Counted from the first letter of the stretch, positions 1-10,274 are shown. The stretch: 64,000 nt of DNA from Chryseobacterium sp. MEBOG06 (GCF_021869765.1 NZ_CP084580.1:806001-870000); one strand, 5' to 3'. The notes: a model not told the origin generated them from the letters alone. Translations and numbers: made by a program.

Positions 1-371
1 ATTCTGTGGCCTACGATTTTCATGTACGCTTCATTCTTTTCAAAATTGAAAAAATCATTGACGCTTTTCTGTTTAATGAGCATACAGATATCCCAATATT
101 CATTCTCGGGACCAATTAAAAACTGTTCTCCTTTTCCTATGAATATAATTTCGCCGCCGCTTTCTTTTAAAAATGGTTCAGTTTCTCTGATGTATGTAAA
201 ATAAGCATCCCAACCACTGGTTTTTTCAGATGGTTGAAGATCCGGATATTGAGAATAATCTGCCTCTTTCTTGAGTTTGATAAGATTCATATTGATAATG
301 GGACCTTGTATATTTTTCAAAAAAAGATGTTTTCCTGCTTCAAAAGTAGGAGAGAGATAATGTGTTGACAT
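1..371 (-). CDS. DUF1330-like protein, truncated by the window edge
   Basis: Reading the minus strand from the ATG at 371 gives an open frame of 123 codons that runs off the left edge, so the C-terminus is missing. The readable part has the layout of DUF1330 (dimeric alpha-beta barrel) proteins: an N-terminal stretch with 'IINMNLIKLK', a middle 'PFLKESGGEIIFIG' and then 'WDICMLIKQKS'. The family has no settled reaction. It starts 5 nt after the stop of the GIY-YIG-like gene and is the third gene of a MarR-led operon, so it is probably controlled by that regulator. The family call is from memory of the pattern. Confidence 0.6.
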   Translation of the reverse strand, partial: MSTHYLSPTFEAGKHLFLKNIQGPIINMNLIKLKKEADYSQYPDLQPSEKTSGWDAYFTYIRETEPFLKESGGEIIFIGKGEQFLIGPENEYWDICMLIKQKSVNDFFNFEKNEAYMKIVGHR

Positions 372-376
372 AGTTT

Positions 377-715
377 TTAGTATAACTCATTATTTATCTC
401 AGAAATATAAGCCTTCTCAGCCTTTTGTATTTCTTTACGATAATTGATGAATGAATTTTCCTGCTTGGGTATAATCATTACAAATTCAAAAGTAAAAGCT
501 TCACTTCTAGATTCTGTCCAGTCTTTTTGCAGGGCTGTATTGTTGCACAGTCCGCTGTTTAATTCAAATTGTATCCTGTTCACAAGAGCTTCCAGGTTCA
601 ATGAGCTTTGGATGTATTGTTTTCCGTTGCTGTTATTCTTTAAAGACAGAACGCCCATAGTAACGGTATGGTTTTTTGCCTTCTCTCTTAATTGTTGTTT
701 TAATGCATTTTTCAT
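377..715 (-). CDS. Small GIY-YIG-nuclease-like protein
   Basis: 112 aa. Residues about 19-75 follow the pattern of the short flavobacterial GIY-YIG-family proteins: 'MGVLSLKN' where the GIY strand would be, 'KQYIQSS' where the YIG strand would be, then a helix and 'NTALQKDW'. The GIY and YIG triplets are degenerate, so nuclease activity is doubtful. Middle gene of a tight minus-strand operon: 7 nt after the MarR gene, 5 nt before the DUF1330-like gene. No signal peptide or membrane segment. Role unknown. Confidence 0.55.
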   Translation of the reverse strand: MKNALKQQLREKAKNHTVTMGVLSLKNNSNGKQYIQSSLNLEALVNRIQFELNSGLCNNTALQKDWTESRSEAFTFEFVMIIPKQENSFINYRKEIQKAEKAYISEINNELY

Positions 716-722
716 ATCATAG

Positions 723-1148
723 TCATTGTATATTTCCCCCTAACTCAAATAAGAAATCACTTACGGTACGGAGAGATTTATTCTTTTTAGGGGCTAAAAT
801 ATCTTTTGTAATATTTTCCGCACTGATCAGAGCTTCTTCAAAAATCTTTTTCCCATTGGGAGTAATGACCACGTAGCTTACTCTCGCATCCCTTTCATTG
901 GTTTCTCTTCCTACTAACCCTATTTTTTCCAGGGGATTCAATAATCGTGTTACCCCGGAAGCGGTAATTCCTATCTTTTCCGCAAGGTCTATTCTGCGCA
1001 TCTTGCTCTCAGAAGACGTATTCAGAATGTAAAGAATGATAAAATCATTGAGCCCAAGCCCGTGCACACTCAAAGCATCAAACTTTCTTGAGATGACAGA
1101 TTGAAGCTTATTGATATTCATTAAGAGTAATAATTCAGAACTTATCAT
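723..1148 (-). CDS. MarR-family transcriptional regulator
   Basis: 141 aa, the usual MarR length. It has an N-terminal dimerisation helix, a winged helix-turn-helix at about residues 50-85 (segment 'RIDLAEKIGITASGVTRLL') and the wing with the typical 'ERDARVSYVVITPNGKK'. It begins an operon with two downstream genes and faces away from the gene starting at 1308, so the 159-nt spacer 1149-1307 probably holds its operator. Many MarR proteins respond to phenolics or oxidants and repress their own operon; the ligand here cannot be read from sequence. Confidence 0.9.
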   Translation of the reverse strand: MISSELLLLMNINKLQSVISRKFDALSVHGLGLNDFIILYILNTSSESKMRRIDLAEKIGITASGVTRLLNPLEKIGLVGRETNERDARVSYVVITPNGKKIFEEALISAENITKDILAPKKNKSLRTVSDFLFELGGNIQ

Positions 1149-1307
1149 TGATTTATATTTGATTTATCAATTATTTTTATTTTGCAAATATATACATTTT
1201 AATGAGTTAAGTTTGGTTTTTGAAATAAAATTTAATCAAGAATTATAGTAAATGATTTTTTAATACCATTTGAAAATATGAATTTTCTTCACTACTTTTA
1301 AAACATC

Positions 1308-1510
1308 ATGAAAACAAGTATTATATACACCAAAAGAGATGAGAAAACTGTACTGGAAGAGAGTACTCTTAATGAACAGAAAGTATATCTTAAACATATT
1401 TACGAAAATGAGGTATTGAAAAAACAGAAGTCTGGAACAGGAATAAAGTAGATTCCATCACTTTATATCCCTCCGAAGACGAAAAAACTTCAGATGAAGA
1501 AATTCTATTT
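1308..1510 (+). other. Disrupted 5' part of the gene at 1494-3548
   Basis: An ATG at 1308 opens the same frame as 1494-3548 but meets a TAG at 1449-1451. From the A6 run (about 1419-1424) the -1 frame instead reads on without a stop ('KTEVWNRNKVDSITLYPSED') until TGA at about 1510. Dropping one T of the T4 run near 1507 then returns to the long frame. Adding one A and removing one T gives a continuous product of about 746 aa starting at 1308. The rescued segment is plainly protein-like and highly charged like the rest. Either two sequence errors or a recently broken gene. Confidence 0.65.
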
Positions 1511-3548
1511 TGAGAATATTTTTCTCAGAAGTGTTCAGATCATTCGCATTAAGAATAAAGATGAATATCAATGGATTCATGACAAAAAATATACTAATCT
1601 TCTTCTCACAAAAGAGGAAATGTATATCAATGACTTTAACAGCAGGAAAATAGCATCATATAAAGTTGATCAGCTTAACGGAGTACAGTTGACAAAATAT
1701 CTGTACCCGAAAGACGGAGACTATCGCGAAATAGATTACTCTAGATCCAGAAATCCTTATCTTGAAAAAGAGAAATTTATCAGCTATCTCAATGAGGTTT
1801 TAGCAGAAAACAACAGTTCTCTCAACCCAGCGTATTATTTGGAATTTTTACCATTTTTTCCTTCGGGAGAAGATCCTGAATTTGAAACGGTACGTTACTT
1901 TTCTTTTTACGAAAATAAAGAGATCACCCTACAGCAGGCATTTTTTGAAAGAGAGTTTGATAAGAATATTTATACTGAACATCAGCTTCGGAGAACAGAT
2001 CATTTTAAACGTCTGGAAATGATCAAAAGAACCTATTTTATTAACGGCAAATCTTCATTTTCGCCTGAAGAAAGCCTGAATATTCCTGTAGAAATACACA
2101 ATCTCATAGAAGAGAAAAATGGTTTCAAAAAGTGGGAAATCAAAACTATTAAAGACAATACATTACATACCAAAGAAGTATTGGTTACCAATGCAGAAGG
2201 GCAGCGTTTCTTCTATCAGGAAGTTGACCCTTTCAGTAAAAAGGTTCTTGTGACGTATAAATTTGCAGATTTTTCAACATTGGGCGGTTCTTCTTCAACC
2301 GATATGAAATACGATTCTGAAGGGGTGCTCATTACTGAAGGTGTTACTTTATATGACTACTGGGATAGTGAGTTCTACAGTATAGAAGCTATGCATCAGG
2401 ATGGTTTTTTTGAGTCGGAATATGGAAAATATTTCAAGTCTGCCTCTCCTGAAATTCCGGTTAATATGCCAGTCATTAAAACTGTATATAAAAATCATCT
2501 GGATGAAATTATTCCTGAAAACGAAGCAAAACAACAGTATGAATATTCGGAAGAAACCTATCAAAACGGCCATCTTTTAAAACGAATTTCTTATAAAGCC
2601 CATTCACATAAAGATTTAAAGAACGATGAGTATCATATAAAAAGTGCTACTTATTACGATGATCTTGAAAACCTACCGGATCTGGAGAATTTTGTAGATA
2701 ATTCTGATGAAATTTATTACAACAAAAGAACCGCGAACAATTATATTCTCTATGATTTTATTACCAGAAATTATTGGGATGAGAAAAAAGCTGAATTTTG
2801 GGGGAATGTGGTCTACGACAATTTTTACAGAGTAGTCTCTAAAGTAGTATATGATGCCCAATCCAAAAAATTGATTTCAGGGATAAAGAAACTTTATATG
2901 AATGTAACTCCTCTTCTGGGTCAGAAATATATAACAATTAATTTCAACAATACAGGAGAAGTGGAAAGCTACATTGACAACCGTTTTACTTTTCCTGAGT
3001 ATTATACCAAAGAAAATTTCGAAAATAAAAATGAAGAAAAAGGACCTGTGTCTCAAGAGTATTATAAGGATTTAAAAAATATCATTCCTAATAATCCTGC
3101 CTTTCCTTTTGCAGATTTTAACAGTCGTACAATCTTTTATGCCACTGAACCTGGAAAAGAAAGTCAAATCACAGGATTGATGGTAGATTCTAAAATTAAA
3201 ATAGCCGCAGAGGAATATATCGTAATACATTTCCTGGATTCCGAAACCGTTCTGGAGGATTATATAAAAATGATTCCTACATCCGATCTTTACTTTTATA
3301 ATATTGAAAATACGGGAAACACCATTGAAACAGATTTTTTCGGAATGAAAATTCATGCCCATTTTTCAATTGATCTGACTTCCAGAACTATAGTGTGTCA
3401 AATTATAAATTCAGTAGAGAAGGATGTAAGTTTTAGAAAAGAACATTCTAATGAAGCTACGAATGTCTACTTTTTTTACGTTGGCGAAAAGAAAATTTTC
3501 GTAACCTTTTATTCAGAACTGCTGATAGGCCTCCTGTTAAAAGCATAA
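1494..3548 (+). CDS. Large unrecognised protein (5' end probably lost by frameshift)
   Basis: 684 aa as the uninterrupted frame; the true start is probably 1308 (see the neighbouring entry). I do not recognise a domain. The protein is rich in charged and aromatic residues, has no signal peptide or membrane helix, and contains tyrosine-rich beta-like stretches (for example 'VTLYDYWDSEFYSIEA'), which hints at repeated beta-hairpins. It leads the plus-strand cluster followed by two large paralogous proteins and a SWIM protein, 84 nt before the next gene, so it is likely part of the same accessory system. A -7-like box lies just upstream of the following gene, so the two may be transcribed separately. 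Confidence 0.75.
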   Translation: MKKFYFENIFLRSVQIIRIKNKDEYQWIHDKKYTNLLLTKEEMYINDFNSRKIASYKVDQLNGVQLTKYLYPKDGDYREIDYSRSRNPYLEKEKFISYLNEVLAENNSSLNPAYYLEFLPFFPSGEDPEFETVRYFSFYENKEITLQQAFFEREFDKNIYTEHQLRRTDHFKRLEMIKRTYFINGKSSFSPEESLNIPVEIHNLIEEKNGFKKWEIKTIKDNTLHTKEVLVTNAEGQRFFYQEVDPFSKKVLVTYKFADFSTLGGSSSTDMKYDSEGVLITEGVTLYDYWDSEFYSIEAMHQDGFFESEYGKYFKSASPEIPVNMPVIKTVYKNHLDEIIPENEAKQQYEYSEETYQNGHLLKRISYKAHSHKDLKNDEYHIKSATYYDDLENLPDLENFVDNSDEIYYNKRTANNYILYDFITRNYWDEKKAEFWGNVVYDNFYRVVSKVVYDAQSKKLISGIKKLYMNVTPLLGQKYITINFNNTGEVESYIDNRFTFPEYYTKENFENKNEEKGPVSQEYYKDLKNIIPNNPAFPFADFNSRTIFYATEPGKESQITGLMVDSKIKIAAEEYIVIHFLDSETVLEDYIKMIPTSDLYFYNIENTGNTIETDFFGMKIHAHFSIDLTSRTIVCQIINSVEKDVSFRKEHSNEATNVYFFYVGEKKIFVTFYSELLIGLLLKA

Positions 3549-3632
3549 AGTTTTGTTAAAAAATTCACTTTCAAGGGATAATTTATTTCCTGTAGATCAT
3601 TTTTTGTTATTTTAGCCACCAAGAATGAATCT

Positions 3633-6164
3633 ATGCTAATTGAGGACGAGTTTAAGACCATATATTTAAACTATAGAATCAAGGAAACTGTTCCTTTTCT
3701 TAAGACGCTCACACCAAAAGATAAAAAAGAAGTTCTTGCTCTTTTAAAAATATATATTAATAGAGAATGGGGGCACAATAATATCTCTGTGTTGGCTGCT
3801 TTAGCCTGTTGCAAAAGCAAAACCGAATATGATAAACTAAGTCCCGGATATTATTCAATGCCGGTGGACCTCATCGATGACCTTTTTGAGTTTTATGTTC
3901 CTGATTGGTTGGGAGAAAGCCATTTATTTTTAAGAAATTTTAACTATTTGAAAGTTTTGGAATGGGAGCAGAAAGGCTACCTTGATCTGAATGACGATAT
4001 AAGTGCCTCATTACTTTCATCTTCAGGAAGTTTCGAAAGCTCATTAGAAGAAATTTTATTCACTTATCCTGTTACCTTAGATTCGCATATCTGGCTCATG
4101 TTTGAATATGAATCTGATATTACTTCTCATTACAAAGGCAGAAACTGGAAAGAGGTCTTGAAAGCCCTTGCTCAGGACCAGAAAATTGATCGCTCCAAAC
4201 TTCTCAGATCCAGTCTTAAAGCTCTTAATTTTAATTTTTCAAAGGACCATAATACCTGGTTTTTAGAGCTTTTTGCTTACCTTGAACCTAGCGGTAAAGA
4301 AATTTTAGAACTCCAGGAGGAGCTGTTTATGATTTTTCATTCAACACAGCATTCCCTATTCCCCGGAACATTAAAAATAATTAACCAAGTCATCACAGAC
4401 AAAGCATTTAAAACAGAAGAGTTTTTACATGCAGGATCTTCCCTGATCACACTTCCTACCAAAAATATTGTCAGTGCATTGCTTCTTACTGTAGAAAAAA
4501 TAGCCAAAGATAATAACAGATATAATGAAGAGAGCTGTCTTCTTGTGATACCTGTTTTTCTGAATAAAGATAAAACACTGCAAACGAAAGCTGCAAAAAT
4601 CATTGCTAAATATGGAAACCCTGAATCCGAAAAAATACAACAAGAATTAACACTTTATAAAGAATCTCTTCTTTCAGACGCCCAAACATTACTGGAGAAA
4701 TTTCTTACCGGAAAAGTAAAGATTGAAAGTAAAGAAACCCATGGCTATGAGACCGTTTCATGGCATTTGTCGGAACCTGTTCTATCCATTGAGACCATTG
4801 ATGATTTTATCTTCTTTGCACCACAGGTTTTCAGTAACAATGAAGTTTGCCATTTTGAACAGTTTTTAGAAGCTTTGTTAAAATTTAATGGTGAATTTCA
4901 GGAAGAACATTTCAATCAGCTGGAGCCGGCTTTCAAAGCGGCACTTAAGGTAAAAGGAGCATCAGGTCTGCGTCACCTGCTGGCTGCATTTTTTGTCAAT
5001 TATGGAATATTGAAACAAAAGAGAAAATCTCAGATTCTGTTAGACGCACAGCTAGAGTTCCATACCCTTGAAAATTGGGTTGAAGAGAAGACTCCTTTTG
5101 TTTTTAAAGCATATCACCAGCTTCTTTCAGGTGTTTTTGAACTACTTAAAGAAAATAAAAAACTTCCTCTTCTCTGCGTACCTGATCATACCCCTTGCTG
5201 GATTAGTGTTCATCATCTGGTTAATAACTTGAGAATCTATCAGCTGCATGACGAACTGCCAATACCTTTTGACTTGCAGATCGCGGTTCTTCGTGTAAAA
5301 AAAGAAAATCCTGATCAGGAAGAAAATTATGCAAAAGAACAGTTAAATGAAAAATATTTTGAATTTCTGAAGCCTGTTTTCGATGGGAATTATTTCAGAG
5401 ACCGCTATGACCATGTATACCTGGATGGCAGCTTCAACCAGGAGTTCAGTTACCGGAAAATTTATAAATGGAATAATACAGAAGAAGTCCCACAGCTCTT
5501 GGTTTCTATTGATAGCCGGAAAGAACTTTCGGAAAAAGCTTCCTTCTTAGACCATTTATTCAACTCTTATCATGCTTTGTATGATGACGATTTGATCCCT
5601 GTTTTATACACTTCTCCTTATTTTTCCGGCACTATTGTAGGCAGGAAATATAATGAAAGTCTATCCAATTCCGTTTATCAGTATGATATCAAAAAGAATA
5701 TAGAACTTCTGGATGCGTGGATGAGACTTCATCTTCCTTTTCAGCCTGTTCATTATTTACTACTGTCTGCGGGACTATTTAGTAAGGATAAAATATTTTG
5801 TGGTATAGCTTTTGAAGTCCTAGTAAACAAGGCGGTTTCCGAGGATTTTGAGGTACAGGAACTAGGAATTCTGATCGGTAAAAAGATCAGTTTTGAGTGG
5901 GCTCCTGTTAAAAGACTTACAGACGGATTATATGGTCTTATTAATTTGAGTACCAGCCATAATCTGGCTTTCGAGAAACTGCTGACAGCCATTCTTTCAG
6001 CAATAGAAAAGCCGGTTTTTAATCTTAAAAAGCTATTAGAGCTTTATTATGAACTGCTTAGCAAGAATCAGACGTTACCCGATGAAACGGTTTCCGGTCT
6101 GCTTAAAGAATGGAAAAAAGAGAATAACCTGAAAAAAATTATATATCAAATTAAAAGCACATGA
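3633..6164 (+). CDS. Large helical repeat protein, probable DUF6493 family (copy 1)
   Basis: 843 aa, mostly alpha-helical with short helical units of HEAT-like look and no catalytic motif that I can see. It is a paralog of the next gene: the shared C-terminal signature 'EWAPVKRLTD' is followed in both by 'NLKKLLE.Y.E.L..NQ', and both have '.QTKAAKII.KY' in the middle and an 'H(S/T)PCWIS' segment. The DUF6493 name is a recognition call, because such proteins sit beside SWIM zinc-finger genes in Bacteroidetes and actinomycetes. Probably a scaffold or adaptor. Its stop overlaps the next start (ATGA), which implies translational coupling. Confidence 0.7.
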   Translation: MLIEDEFKTIYLNYRIKETVPFLKTLTPKDKKEVLALLKIYINREWGHNNISVLAALACCKSKTEYDKLSPGYYSMPVDLIDDLFEFYVPDWLGESHLFLRNFNYLKVLEWEQKGYLDLNDDISASLLSSSGSFESSLEEILFTYPVTLDSHIWLMFEYESDITSHYKGRNWKEVLKALAQDQKIDRSKLLRSSLKALNFNFSKDHNTWFLELFAYLEPSGKEILELQEELFMIFHSTQHSLFPGTLKIINQVITDKAFKTEEFLHAGSSLITLPTKNIVSALLLTVEKIAKDNNRYNEESCLLVIPVFLNKDKTLQTKAAKIIAKYGNPESEKIQQELTLYKESLLSDAQTLLEKFLTGKVKIESKETHGYETVSWHLSEPVLSIETIDDFIFFAPQVFSNNEVCHFEQFLEALLKFNGEFQEEHFNQLEPAFKAALKVKGASGLRHLLAAFFVNYGILKQKRKSQILLDAQLEFHTLENWVEEKTPFVFKAYHQLLSGVFELLKENKKLPLLCVPDHTPCWISVHHLVNNLRIYQLHDELPIPFDLQIAVLRVKKENPDQEENYAKEQLNEKYFEFLKPVFDGNYFRDRYDHVYLDGSFNQEFSYRKIYKWNNTEEVPQLLVSIDSRKELSEKASFLDHLFNSYHALYDDDLIPVLYTSPYFSGTIVGRKYNESLSNSVYQYDIKKNIELLDAWMRLHLPFQPVHYLLLSAGLFSKDKIFCGIAFEVLVNKAVSEDFEVQELGILIGKKISFEWAPVKRLTDGLYGLINLSTSHNLAFEKLLTAILSAIEKPVFNLKKLLELYYELLSKNQTLPDETVSGLLKEWKKENNLKKIIYQIKST

Positions 6165-8854
6165 AAGAAAGACTTTATGAGATCCTTAATGAGGAGCAAG
6201 TACATGAGATTATCCCTTTTCTAAAACAACTTAGTGTAGAAGAAAGAAAAACATTGGTGCCATCCATAAAGAAAATGGACCGCGAAATCAGTAAAATTGT
6301 GATGACTAAAAATTCCTATCATACGGTAGGTTCTGCCAGTCAGCATTCTATCATTGATATTGCATCATTTGTTTGTATGGACAAAAAGAATTTCGGTAAA
6401 AATTACTGGAGCCTCTTCCGGAATGCCGAACAGACAGAGCAGATTTTGGAGTGGGGGTGTCCAGATTGGTTTTCGGACTTTATCAATGAATCTGTAGAAG
6501 CCGAGTTTACAGCCTTCAATTATCATGACATCCTGGGATGGACAAAAAAAGGATATGTAGAACCCAGACCGGAGCTGCTTGGGCATCACCTGAGCAATTA
6601 TCCATCAGATTTGGATCAGTATCCGGAAACACTTACAACCCACTTTTGGTATTTATGTGAATACCCATCCAAATCTTTACCATTCCGTAAAGAGTGGTTC
6701 CCCCTGGTTCAAAAGTTGGTAGCAGAACAGAAAATTGAAAGAAAACGATTTTTACGAGAATGTTTGCTGGCTTCCAACAGAAACTTTAACAAAAATGTGA
6801 CGGGCTGGTTTATGGATGCGTTTACTACCTTAAAGCCTACAGAAGCAGAACTACTGGAGCTTCAGAATGAATTGCTTGCCGGATTGGCATCGGTACAGTC
6901 AAAAGCGGTCAATACCATTTTGACGCACCTGAAGAAAATAGCAGGAGCGGACATTAAAACCGAAGAACTTTCCCATTACCTTCCAAACTTGCTGAGTTCA
7001 GAAGTGAAAACCGTAGTGATCTCCGGCTTATCGCTAACGGAAAAAATCTTTCAGAGAAAAAGACTCGATCCGGAAATGTTGGGAATGGCTTTAAGTACTG
7101 CATTTGTAAGCAAAGATGATGGCATACAGACGAAAGCAGCAAAGATTATTCTGAAATATATCCCGCCTTCTGAAAACATAAAAGAAGCGTTATCACATTA
7201 TTCGGACAATATCCTGACCAATGTACGTCCTCTTCTGGAAAAATATATAGAAGATAAACAACAGGAGCTGGAAGATTTAGCCTCTGAAAAACTCTCTCTT
7301 ACTACGGAAGAAAATAAAGTCAAAGTACTTGAAAACTTTGAAGATCTGATGTTCTTTCTTCCTTTGGCAATGGAAGACCCTTATAGCCACCATTGTGATA
7401 TCGCTTTAGATGGATTTATACGTTTTGCCAACGAAGTAGATGCTGAATCTGTAAAACTCATAGAGCCCGTATTCCTGAAAGCATGCAAAACAATTGCAAA
7501 ATGGGAAGTTCCATATTTGAATGTTTTATTGTGTAATCTGATTATCAATTACGGACTGAGCTTATTGGAAAAATATCCCATTCAGCTTAAAAACCTAGAA
7601 AAAATATATCAGAAAACCAGTGAAGAGGAAGCTGGAAGAGAGGCCAATTCAAATTATCAGAAGAAACTGGGCCCTATGGAAAAAGTAGGCGCCGAATCTC
7701 CTGCAATGAAAGCTTTTAAGGAAATTGCCATATTTATACATCAAAAGATAAAACTGGGAGACAGCATTCCATTGCTGTTTACAATCACGCATTCACCGTG
7801 CTGGATTTCTCCCGTGGCTTTGGTGGAAAAATTTGAGATCTATCAGAATAAAAATATAGAACCCCATCACCTGGATGTTCAGCTGGCATTGCAGCGCTGT
7901 GCCTTAGACAATACCTCGGAAGCAATAAAATTAGTTGAGGAAAAATTAAAAGGTGAGTACAGAGAGCTACTGCTTTTCTTCTTTGGCAAAGATATCCGTC
8001 CGAAAGGAAAATTTGAACACCCTTCATGGTGGATGACAGCCGGGATTACGCGTTCACCGGAAACTGTATTTAGTGAATTCAGCAATTTTGGATATGATAA
8101 TATTCCTGAAGAATTCCTTATTGGAAACTACAGCTGGAAAACTATTGACAACAAGAAAAACTCATATTATCCGGTTGAGCTGAATATTGTTATCCCAAAA
8201 TATCATCTTGAAAAAAGAAAAGAACCTTTATTTCTGGAATATTTTGTTGCAGGTCAGAAAGAACTTTCTGAAACTCCTGCATTAATGTGGTGTTTTCCGA
8301 ATACTCCGGCAAATGCATTGGCGAAAGTGATTAAACACTGTCTTTTCTATTCCGGGATTGCTGAGGTCTATGAAAGAAACCTTGTTTTGAATACTTCACA
8401 AGCTCTTTATCAGATCAAAAAACCTCTGGATAAAATAGGAAATCTGTTTTTAGGAACAATCTTCCTTGACGGGGATAAAACAATCCGTGGAACGGCTGCC
8501 GAAATCTGGCTGGAACACGTTTCTCATCAAATGATGGACAATGCAGAACTGGGAAGAGTAATCGGACTTCACGAAAAACTGGAATGGGCACCTGTTAAAA
8601 GATTAACAGACCTTATGCAGCATCATATGCTGAATGTCAGTAAAAATCATAATATAGCATTGGAAGAACTTATTTCCAATATACTGCTTCAAATGGGAGA
8701 ACCTGTTACCAACCTGAAAAAACTCCTTGAAGTGTATCACGAAGTATTGGCTTTAAATCAGTCGGAAGCCCATATAAACTTAATAGAAAAATTAAACGAC
8801 TGGAAAGAAAACTCGAGCCTGAAAAAAATCTGCAATCTTCTTCTAAAAAAATAA
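6161..8854 (+). CDS. Large helical repeat protein, probable DUF6493 family (copy 2)
   Basis: 897 aa, paralog of the preceding gene along its whole length, with an extra insert after about residue 480 (around 'EEEAGREANSNYQKK'). It shares 'LEWAPVKRLTD' near the C-terminus and the central 'IQTKAAKII' segment. It starts inside the stop of copy 1 and ends 3 nt before the SWIM gene, so all three are almost surely one operon made in fixed ratio. No signal peptide, no membrane helix. Function unknown; two diverged copies kept in tandem suggest a heteromeric complex (inference). Confidence 0.7.
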   Translation: MKERLYEILNEEQVHEIIPFLKQLSVEERKTLVPSIKKMDREISKIVMTKNSYHTVGSASQHSIIDIASFVCMDKKNFGKNYWSLFRNAEQTEQILEWGCPDWFSDFINESVEAEFTAFNYHDILGWTKKGYVEPRPELLGHHLSNYPSDLDQYPETLTTHFWYLCEYPSKSLPFRKEWFPLVQKLVAEQKIERKRFLRECLLASNRNFNKNVTGWFMDAFTTLKPTEAELLELQNELLAGLASVQSKAVNTILTHLKKIAGADIKTEELSHYLPNLLSSEVKTVVISGLSLTEKIFQRKRLDPEMLGMALSTAFVSKDDGIQTKAAKIILKYIPPSENIKEALSHYSDNILTNVRPLLEKYIEDKQQELEDLASEKLSLTTEENKVKVLENFEDLMFFLPLAMEDPYSHHCDIALDGFIRFANEVDAESVKLIEPVFLKACKTIAKWEVPYLNVLLCNLIINYGLSLLEKYPIQLKNLEKIYQKTSEEEAGREANSNYQKKLGPMEKVGAESPAMKAFKEIAIFIHQKIKLGDSIPLLFTITHSPCWISPVALVEKFEIYQNKNIEPHHLDVQLALQRCALDNTSEAIKLVEEKLKGEYRELLLFFFGKDIRPKGKFEHPSWWMTAGITRSPETVFSEFSNFGYDNIPEEFLIGNYSWKTIDNKKNSYYPVELNIVIPKYHLEKRKEPLFLEYFVAGQKELSETPALMWCFPNTPANALAKVIKHCLFYSGIAEVYERNLVLNTSQALYQIKKPLDKIGNLFLGTIFLDGDKTIRGTAAEIWLEHVSHQMMDNAELGRVIGLHEKLEWAPVKRLTDLMQHHMLNVSKNHNIALEELISNILLQMGEPVTNLKKLLEVYHEVLALNQSEAHINLIEKLNDWKENSSLKKICNLLLKK

Positions 8855-8857
8855 TTT

Positions 8858-10201
8858 ATGGAAGATACGCTTATTTACAACTATTCCAGGTCATCCTCTT
8901 TGGCAAAAAAAGATGATCTGGAAGAACTGTTTCTTGCTAAATACAGTGAGATACACAAAAACACGGATGTTCCCTGCTTTTTTTGGGGAAATGTTGGCCA
9001 GCCGTTTATTCTGGCCAGATGTCTGATTACACTTTCTAATATTGTGAAGTCCAGTTTTAATCTGTCACCGTTTCAGATATCACTCCTCAAAGATCCTATT
9101 GTCACTGCGGGAAATGAAAGACTGCGCTTTGAGGGATTTTCACATTGTGCGGGAGTTTATGCAAGGGTGGATGTATTACCTGATGGTCTGGATGGTGAAT
9201 TTTTAGAAAACGGAACTACCAATGTGGACTTTAATCAACCCATGATAACCGCTTTGGGAAGTATCCGTCCCAATGAGAGAATTATGCTTTCTGTGGGAGA
9301 AAAAGAAGTCGGTTTATACAAAGAAGAGAAAAAAGTAATAGAAAGAAAAGTTCCGTTACCTGTAAAATGGATCAAAGGTCTTGGAACCGTACAGATTTAT
9401 TTATCTCAATCTGAAAAACGACATAGCTTCAACAAAATTCAGACTCAGCAGTTGTTCCGGGGAATGCCGAAAGGAGTAGTGAAATCAGACTATTATCTTA
9501 TCGTAAGAGGAAATAAACCTATGTTTTCTCCTGTAAAATCAGCAGATGCTGTATGCATTGGCGGTCTTCACAGGCTTCGCCTTCTGGAACCTTTACTTCC
9601 TTATATAGACTCTATGCAGATCTTTTCGCATTCTAATATGCAGTCTACGACCTGGCAGCTTTATATGGGGAATATAAAATTCAGTTTTTCTTTATCAAGA
9701 GAAAGCTGGAGAGGATTTTCGGGAGAGGGGGCAGTTTTGGATAGCCTTATTTCTGATATTTCAGATCAGTGGATTGATGCTTTGGATAAATATGCATATG
9801 CCAATCAGTCATTCAGTACAACTGCATTGGCTCTGGAAGAAAACCTAAGCCTTACAGCCACTGATAATCTTACAGGAAGACTTGCAGCCATGGGACTATT
9901 AGGATATGACCTTGATGATCAGGAATTTTTCTACCGGAGATTGCCTTTTAAGCTTAGCCGTATTCTGGAAATGAATCCCCGTATGAAAAATGCAGAGAAG
10001 CTGATACACGAAGGAAAAGTAGAAATATTAAATAGTAACAAAGAAAGAACAGAAGCCAGAGTAGGAGGAACCGGTGTACATCATACCGTAATCATTGATG
10101 ATGAAAAAGAACGGTGTACATGCGAATGGTTCAGCAAATATCAGGGGGAAAGAGGCCCTTGTAAGCATATGCTGGCTGTAAAAAAACTGGTTAATATTTA
10201 A
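8858..10201 (+). CDS. SWIM zinc-finger protein
   Basis: 447 aa. The C-terminal end carries the SWIM signature CxC-x12-CxH (Cys-Thr-Cys ... Cys-Lys-His, about residues 420-437), a zinc-binding fold linked to nucleic-acid or protein binding. The N-terminal 400 residues have no motif I recognise. It lies 3 nt after the second DUF6493-like gene. SWIM proteins of this type occur with vWA and AAA+ partners in predicted bacterial stress or conflict systems (e.g. E. coli yehQ beside yehP and yehL). Here the nearest vWA protein is the TROVE protein about 1 kb downstream. Last gene of the operon. Confidence 0.8.
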   Translation: MEDTLIYNYSRSSSLAKKDDLEELFLAKYSEIHKNTDVPCFFWGNVGQPFILARCLITLSNIVKSSFNLSPFQISLLKDPIVTAGNERLRFEGFSHCAGVYARVDVLPDGLDGEFLENGTTNVDFNQPMITALGSIRPNERIMLSVGEKEVGLYKEEKKVIERKVPLPVKWIKGLGTVQIYLSQSEKRHSFNKIQTQQLFRGMPKGVVKSDYYLIVRGNKPMFSPVKSADAVCIGGLHRLRLLEPLLPYIDSMQIFSHSNMQSTTWQLYMGNIKFSFSLSRESWRGFSGEGAVLDSLISDISDQWIDALDKYAYANQSFSTTALALEENLSLTATDNLTGRLAAMGLLGYDLDDQEFFYRRLPFKLSRILEMNPRMKNAEKLIHEGKVEILNSNKERTEARVGGTGVHHTVIIDDEKERCTCEWFSKYQGERGPCKHMLAVKKLVNI

Positions 10202-10243
10202 CAACAGTTTTTTTTAAAGATATTCATAATGCTTTATTTTCTG

Positions 10244-10274
10244 GCCACGAATGTTAAATGAAAAGATTCGTGGC
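10244..10274. terminator. Hairpin between convergent SWIM and VOC genes
   Basis: A 9-bp perfect inverted repeat (GCCACGAAT / ATTCGTGGC, 13-nt loop) lies between the convergent genes ending at 10201 and 10307. There is no clear U-run on either side, so a terminator role is likely from position but not certain. Confidence 0.45.
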
